Origin: Acidobacteriota bacterium | Lineage (GTDB): Bacteria; Acidobacteriota; Terriglobia; UBA7540 | DNA: 19,883 nt | Direction: 5' to 3' | Assembly (NCBI GenBank): GCA_021827245.1 | Contig: JAKAWN010000075.1 | Coordinates: 1-19,883 of the forward strand | Notes under the pieces: model-generated | The model's input: the letters and a program-made list of their open reading frames with translations, nothing else | Database searches by the model: none | What the model was told of the DNA's origin: nothing | Shown here: piece by piece, positions 16,637 through 19,883 of the stretch | How the letters are laid out: each line of letters opens with the position of its first letter | Numbering within the stretch: the stretch's first letter is position 1 | Translations under genes and position numbers: made by a program

Positions 16637-16840
16637 AGGACCTGCTCCCCCTCGGGAAGGCGAGTAATGATTTGACGCATGATTATTGTGGCAAATCAAT
16701 GGTAGTATCAACGGGTTTGATCTCATTGGGGCGGCATTTGCATAAGGAACGGTAGCAATATACCGCAAATGCGCCGGTATGGCGAGCGGTGGCAACGCAA
16801 TCGGGGGTCGATCGTCATCTAAGGACATGGACGGCACATT
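16637..16840. promoter_or_regulatory. Divergent promoter region of GH39 and sugar porter, with inverted repeat
   Basis: The two genes face away from each other over 204 bases. An imperfect palindrome lies at 16734-16772: outer arms GCATTTGC and GCAAATGC, inner arms CGGTA (16750-16754) and TACCG (16761-16765). Such a site could bind a sugar-responsive repressor or form a hairpin. I cannot place promoter boxes with confidence. Confidence 0.45.
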
Positions 16841-18205
16841 ATGGAACAAAATCCGTTTGGATTAGGAAAGCGTGGTTATGCGTTGATGATTGCGGTGGCC
16901 GCGGGACTGGGCGGACTGCTTTTCGGTTATGACACCAGCGTGATTTCCGGGGCGATTCTCTTTGTTCGCAATCAGTTCAATCTGACTTCTGTAGAGACAG
17001 AAGTGGCGGTCAGCGCCGTGCTGGCAGGGGCGGTGATCGGCGCGGCCTTTGCCGGCTACTTTGGAGACCGCTTTGGGCGCAAGCCGGTACTGATTTTCAA
17101 CGCCATCATGTTTGGCATTTTTGCCATAGTCACCGGCATGGCCAATGGCCTGCCGTTGTTCCTGGCGGCGCGCTTCGTCGTCGGCATCGCCGTGGGCGTG
17201 ACGTCGATGCTGACGCCCTTGTACATTGCAGAGCTCTCTCCCCCCAAAATCCGCGGCGCGCTGGTCACCCTGAACCAGCTCGCGATTGTCACTGGAATTG
17301 TCGTCGCCTATTACGTCGATTACCTGTTTGCGGGCTCTTCGAACTGGCGGGCCATGTTCATCAGCGCCGTGGTCCCATCGATCATCCTGCTGGTAGCTTT
17401 CATTTTTCTCCCGGAAAGCCCGCGCTGGCTGGTGACGCAGGACAGGGAAGACGACGCGTTCAGAGTTCTTGACCGGGTGGAAAGCACTGACGATGCGCGC
17501 CGGCATCTGGGAGAGTTGCGCGAGGTCACGCAAGCCGACCGGCTCCAGTTTTGGGACCTCTTCGGGAAGCGCTTCCGGATGGCGCTGCTGATTGGCGTTG
17601 GCCTTGCCATTTTCCAGCAAATCACGGGAGTGAACACCATCATCTACTACACGCCGACGATTCTCGAGATGGCGGGATTCAAGTCAGCTTCCAGCGCCAT
17701 TCTGGCCACGGTGCTGGTGGGAGCGGACAACCTGGTGATGACGGTGATCTCGCTCTTCCTGCTGGACCGGGTAGGGCGAAGGCCGCTGCTGCTGATCGGA
17801 ATTGCGGGGATGGCGATCAGCCTTACACATCTGGGCTACATGTTCGGCGCCAGCCACGCTTCGCGCGGCTGGATCCTGGCCGACGTACTGGCCTATCTCG
17901 CCTGCTTTGCGATCGGACTGGGCCCCGTGTTCTGGCTGCTGATTTCTGAGATTTATCCCACCACCATCCGCGGGCAGGCAATGTCGGTGGCCTCGGTCAC
18001 CATCTGGATTTTCGACCTGCTGGTGAGCGTGACGTTCCTCAGCCTGGTGGGCGCCGTGGGCGCAAAGGGCTCGTTCTGGATTTACGCGGCAGCATGCGTG
18101 GCAGCTTTCATCTTTTCGTACCGGCTGGTTCCTGAAACCAAGGGGCGAACCCTTGAAGAGATTGAGGCTTCCTGGGCCGGGCATAAGACGGCGGCTGTCA
18201 GGTGA
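16841..18205 (+). CDS. MFS sugar porter (XylE/GalP/GLUT-like)
   Basis: This 454-residue inner-membrane protein has about 12 hydrophobic segments. It belongs to the sugar-porter branch of the major facilitator family, whose bacterial members are usually sugar/proton symporters. Family marks are in place: GYDTSVISGA (29-38), GDRFGRKP (75-82), the PESPRWL block after helix 6 (191-197), the sugar-binding helix 7 motif QQITGVNTIIYYTP (259-272), DRVGRRP (309-315) and the C-terminal PETKGRTLEE (431-440). The ATG is preceded only by a distant AAGGA (16821-16825), so initiation may be weak. Divergent pairing with the GH39 gene suggests uptake of a pentose or hexose released by that enzyme; the actual sugar cannot be read from the sequence. 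Confidence 0.95.
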   Translation: MEQNPFGLGKRGYALMIAVAAGLGGLLFGYDTSVISGAILFVRNQFNLTSVETEVAVSAVLAGAVIGAAFAGYFGDRFGRKPVLIFNAIMFGIFAIVTGMANGLPLFLAARFVVGIAVGVTSMLTPLYIAELSPPKIRGALVTLNQLAIVTGIVVAYYVDYLFAGSSNWRAMFISAVVPSIILLVAFIFLPESPRWLVTQDREDDAFRVLDRVESTDDARRHLGELREVTQADRLQFWDLFGKRFRMALLIGVGLAIFQQITGVNTIIYYTPTILEMAGFKSASSAILATVLVGADNLVMTVISLFLLDRVGRRPLLLIGIAGMAISLTHLGYMFGASHASRGWILADVLAYLACFAIGLGPVFWLLISEIYPTTIRGQAMSVASVTIWIFDLLVSVTFLSLVGAVGAKGSFWIYAAACVAAFIFSYRLVPETKGRTLEEIEASWAGHKTAAVR

Positions 18206-18468
18206 GCAGGGGACACCGATTCTGCGCCGGATGAAAGCCCGCGAATGGCGATAGAGCTTGGATTTCCATCGGCTGCAAAAGCAGAGGTGGCAGGCCACGC
18301 GTCGTGAGGGATGCACGGGTTCAAGGGCGGGATGCGGTCGGCTTCCCGGCTTTTGCGCCTGGAGTGCCTGTTGCGATATGGCTCACCCTCGGCGGATGCA
18401 TGCCTCCCTGCCTGACCTGACGTCACTCCCTGATCAGCTATGCGCTGCGGACGGCGGAGAAATCTGCC

Positions 18469-18828
18469 TTACCACCGTGGTTCGCGCTGCTGCGGTCCGC
18501 GGGGGCCGCCGCGGCCGCCGCGCTTCTTGCCACCAAAGCCACCGCCGCCTTCGCCACCAGGGCGGAAGCCGCCGCGCCGTTCCGGTTTGGGGCGGGCTTC
18601 ATTGATGGTGAGGGCGCGTCCGCCAAGTTCTTTGCCGTTAAGACCCGTTATGGCTTTCACAGCCGCTTCGTCATCGGTCATCTCGACGAAAGCGAAGCCC
18701 CGCGGCTTGCCCGTGTCGCGGTCTGTCATGATCCGGACTTGCGTAACTTCACCGAATGCACTGAACAGATCCCGGAGCTCGTCTTCGGTAGCAGTAAAGG
18801 GAAGGTTACCTACAAAAAGGTTCTTCAT
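18469..18828 (-). CDS. Glycine-rich RNA-binding protein, single RRM
   Basis: This 119-residue cytoplasmic protein has one RNA-recognition motif over residues 1-80, followed by an Arg/Gly-rich tail (about 85-119). RNP2 is LFVGNL at residues 4-9 and RNP1 is KPRGFAFVEM near 41-50, with the aromatic residues needed for base stacking. Bacterial single-RRM proteins of this form are often linked to cold or stress response and bind single-stranded RNA without strong sequence specificity; this is family knowledge. The ATG follows GAGG (18836-18839) by seven bases. The upstream region is almost 490 bases long and contains inverted repeats, which may point to control at the RNA level. The transporter gene upstream on the other strand converges with it. 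Confidence 0.95.
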   Translation of the reverse strand: MKNLFVGNLPFTATEDELRDLFSAFGEVTQVRIMTDRDTGKPRGFAFVEMTDDEAAVKAITGLNGKELGGRALTINEARPKPERRGGFRPGGEGGGGFGGKKRGGRGGPRGPQQREPRW

Positions 18829-19206
18829 CGATTTTCCTCACAGTTTAGATATGTCATCCATCCTAAGGTTGAGTTACCGAGATCAGGGGGAATTGCTATC
18901 CCCCATAATTCAGTGCCGGTGCAGCCAGACTGCGGCATGCAGCAGAGATACCGCACCCTTGGATTGAGACTACGCCTTGACAGTTGATTCACGCTGTCAC
19001 CATTCTCTCACAGGTTGGATTGCAGTTTAAGGATTTAATCCAGCCTTCCTGTCCACATTGAGGTCGAACTGTCTGTGACCACTGTTCTTATATTACGACG
19101 TTTTTGAAGTGCTGGTGCGGATTTCAACTGCCAAAGCAGTTTGTCCTCTCTGGGGCTGCTTGCCAGCTTTCCATTTTGGCCGGGAAGCACACGTGGACGA
19201 AGGTGT

Positions 19207-19212
19207 TATAAT
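19207..19212 (+). promoter_or_regulatory. Candidate -10 box of the aminotransferase gene
   Basis: TATAAT is an exact match to the sigma-70-type -10 consensus, 103 bases before the GTG start. No good -35 box lies 16-18 bases upstream, so the call rests on the -10 match and position alone. Confidence 0.4.
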
Positions 19213-19278
19213 TGACTTTCCGTTGCACGGAGAAGGCTGGGGCAGGCGCCCATTGTGCCCAGGCGGGAAAGCTAACGT

Positions 19279-19292
19279 CCTGAAAATTCAGG
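19279..19292 (+). promoter_or_regulatory. Leader hairpin before the aminotransferase
   Basis: CCTGAA (19279-19284) pairs with TTCAGG (19287-19292) around an AA centre, and a GT/AC pair can extend the stem past a GG bulge. It lies between the candidate -10 box and the ribosome site at 19304-19309, so it could influence translation. It is not recognised as a known riboswitch. Confidence 0.4.
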
Positions 19293-19315
19293 GGACAACC
19301 GAAGGGAGGTTGATC

Positions 19316-19883
19316 GTGTCAACTTTTCAAGTAGACTTTTATGGCCATGTCCGCCAATACCACAACCTAAAGAAAGAAATTGATGCCGCGATTCACGAGG
19401 TTCTTGAAAGCGGCAGCTATGTGCTGGGCCCCAAGCTCAAGCTGTTTGAGGGCGAACTGGCGAAGTACTGCAACATGAAGGAGGCCGTTGGCCTCAATTC
19501 CGGCACCGACGCGCTGGTGCTGGTGCTACGGGCGCTGGGAGTCGGCCCCGGCGACGAAGTCATCACGACTTCGAACACCTTTTTTGCGACGGCGGAGGCG
19601 GTGTGGCTGGTGGGCGCGACGCCGGTTTTTGTGGACATCGAGCCCAAAACCTGCAACATCGATCCCAACCTGATCGAGCGGGCGATCACTCCGAAGACCA
19701 AGGCCGTCATTCCTGTCCATCTCTACGGGCAGCCTGCGGAGATGCGCCCGATCTCGAAGATTGCGAAAGCACACAACCTGTTTGTGATCGAGGATTGTGC
19801 ACAGGCTCTGGGAGCTCGGGGCGACGACTTCGCGATTGGTGAGCTGAGCGATGCGGTTTGCACCAGCTTCATTATTCAAAAGA
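19316..19883 (+). CDS. DegT/DnrJ/EryC1-family sugar aminotransferase, 3'-truncated
   Basis: The first 189 codons of a PLP-dependent aminotransferase are present; the window ends inside the gene. Family marks include GSYVLGPKLKLFEGELAKYC near residues 33-52, GLNSGTDALVLVLRALG (60-76), GDEVITTSNTFFATAEA (80-96) and VIPVHLYGQP (138-147), then IEDCAQALGA (163-172). The last complete codon is AAG for K189, in SFIIQK, which aligns with the PLP-binding lysine of SFxPxK in this family; the IIQ before it differs from the usual pattern. The GTG start follows GGGAGG (19304-19309) by six bases, and an in-frame TTG at 19310 overlaps it. These enzymes transfer an amino group to keto-sugar nucleotides for cell-surface polysaccharides or glycosides. 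The exact sugar is not determined. Confidence 0.95.
   Translation, partial: MSTFQVDFYGHVRQYHNLKKEIDAAIHEVLESGSYVLGPKLKLFEGELAKYCNMKEAVGLNSGTDALVLVLRALGVGPGDEVITTSNTFFATAEAVWLVGATPVFVDIEPKTCNIDPNLIERAITPKTKAVIPVHLYGQPAEMRPISKIAKAHNLFVIEDCAQALGARGDDFAIGELSDAVCTSFIIQK

Larger units (their letters stand above)
18829..19315. other. Divergent intergenic region between the RRM gene and the aminotransferase
   Basis: There is no gene here. On the RRM side there are two inverted repeats: GGGGGA (18886-18891) with TCCCCC (18899-18904), and TGACAG (18978-18983) with CTGTCA (18994-18999). There is also an 11-base palindrome, GGATTTAATCC, at 19031-19041. On the aminotransferase side there is a good -10 box and a GC-rich structured leader. 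The AT-rich middle around 19080-19110 probably holds the RRM promoter. Confidence 0.5.

Noticed and set aside
16637..16849. N-terminal extension of the GH39 frame
   Set aside because: It overlaps the divergent promoter and the start of the MFS gene; the start at 16636 has a ribosome site and begins a signal peptide.

Overview
The window is about 60% GC and reads as a chromosomal fragment of an uncultured or soil-type Acidobacteriota, or something close to it. This is an inference from three things: the mix of secreted glycoside hydrolases, a stand-alone PflX-type radical SAM protein, and intergenic gaps packed with short dispersed palindromic (REP-like) repeats. There are no rRNA or tRNA genes, CRISPR arrays, transposases or phage genes. 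Both ends cut through genes.

Layout. 1-2047: a GAF / PP2C (SpoIIE-type) / HATPase regulator, truncated at its 5' end, followed by a small STAS anti-anti-sigma protein; together they look like a partner-switching module. 2189-6889: glycogen phosphorylase (glgP, +) and a GlgX-type debranching enzyme (-), convergent, with stop codons that directly abut. 6890-7712: non-coding, with a 65-bp tandem repeat and one composite REP-like unit. 7713-8819: a PflX-like radical SAM protein with an unexpected twin-arginine leader. 8820-9375: a dense cluster of composite repeats in both orientations that reaches the last base of the next gene. 9376-11235: a Tat-exported GH3 beta-glucosidase (-). 11236-11665: another set of palindromic modules. 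11666-11929: a small helical protein of unknown function (-). 12213-13292: a secreted protein of unknown function (-) with an ambiguous start. 13482-14762: an M29 aminopeptidase (+). 14763-15091: further hairpin repeats. 15092-16636: a secreted GH39 glycosidase (-), divergent from a sugar-porter MFS transporter (16841-18205, +). 18469-18828: a glycine-rich RRM protein (-). 19316 to the end: a DegT/DnrJ/EryC1-family sugar aminotransferase (+), cut by the window end at its predicted PLP lysine.

How the genes fit together. The main theme is carbohydrate metabolism. Glycogen is mobilised by GlgP and GlgX. Beta-glucosides and xylosides are hydrolysed outside the cytoplasm by GH3 and GH39 enzymes, and a proton-coupled sugar porter next to GH39 could import the product. 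The partner-switch pair at the left edge may tie a signal to downstream expression, but no sigma factor or separate RsbW kinase is visible. I see no clear new multi-gene system. The most unusual items are the Tat leader on the radical SAM protein, the composite repeats with conserved internal order, the unknown 87-aa protein, the start-site conflict of the secreted protein, and the structured leader before the aminotransferase.
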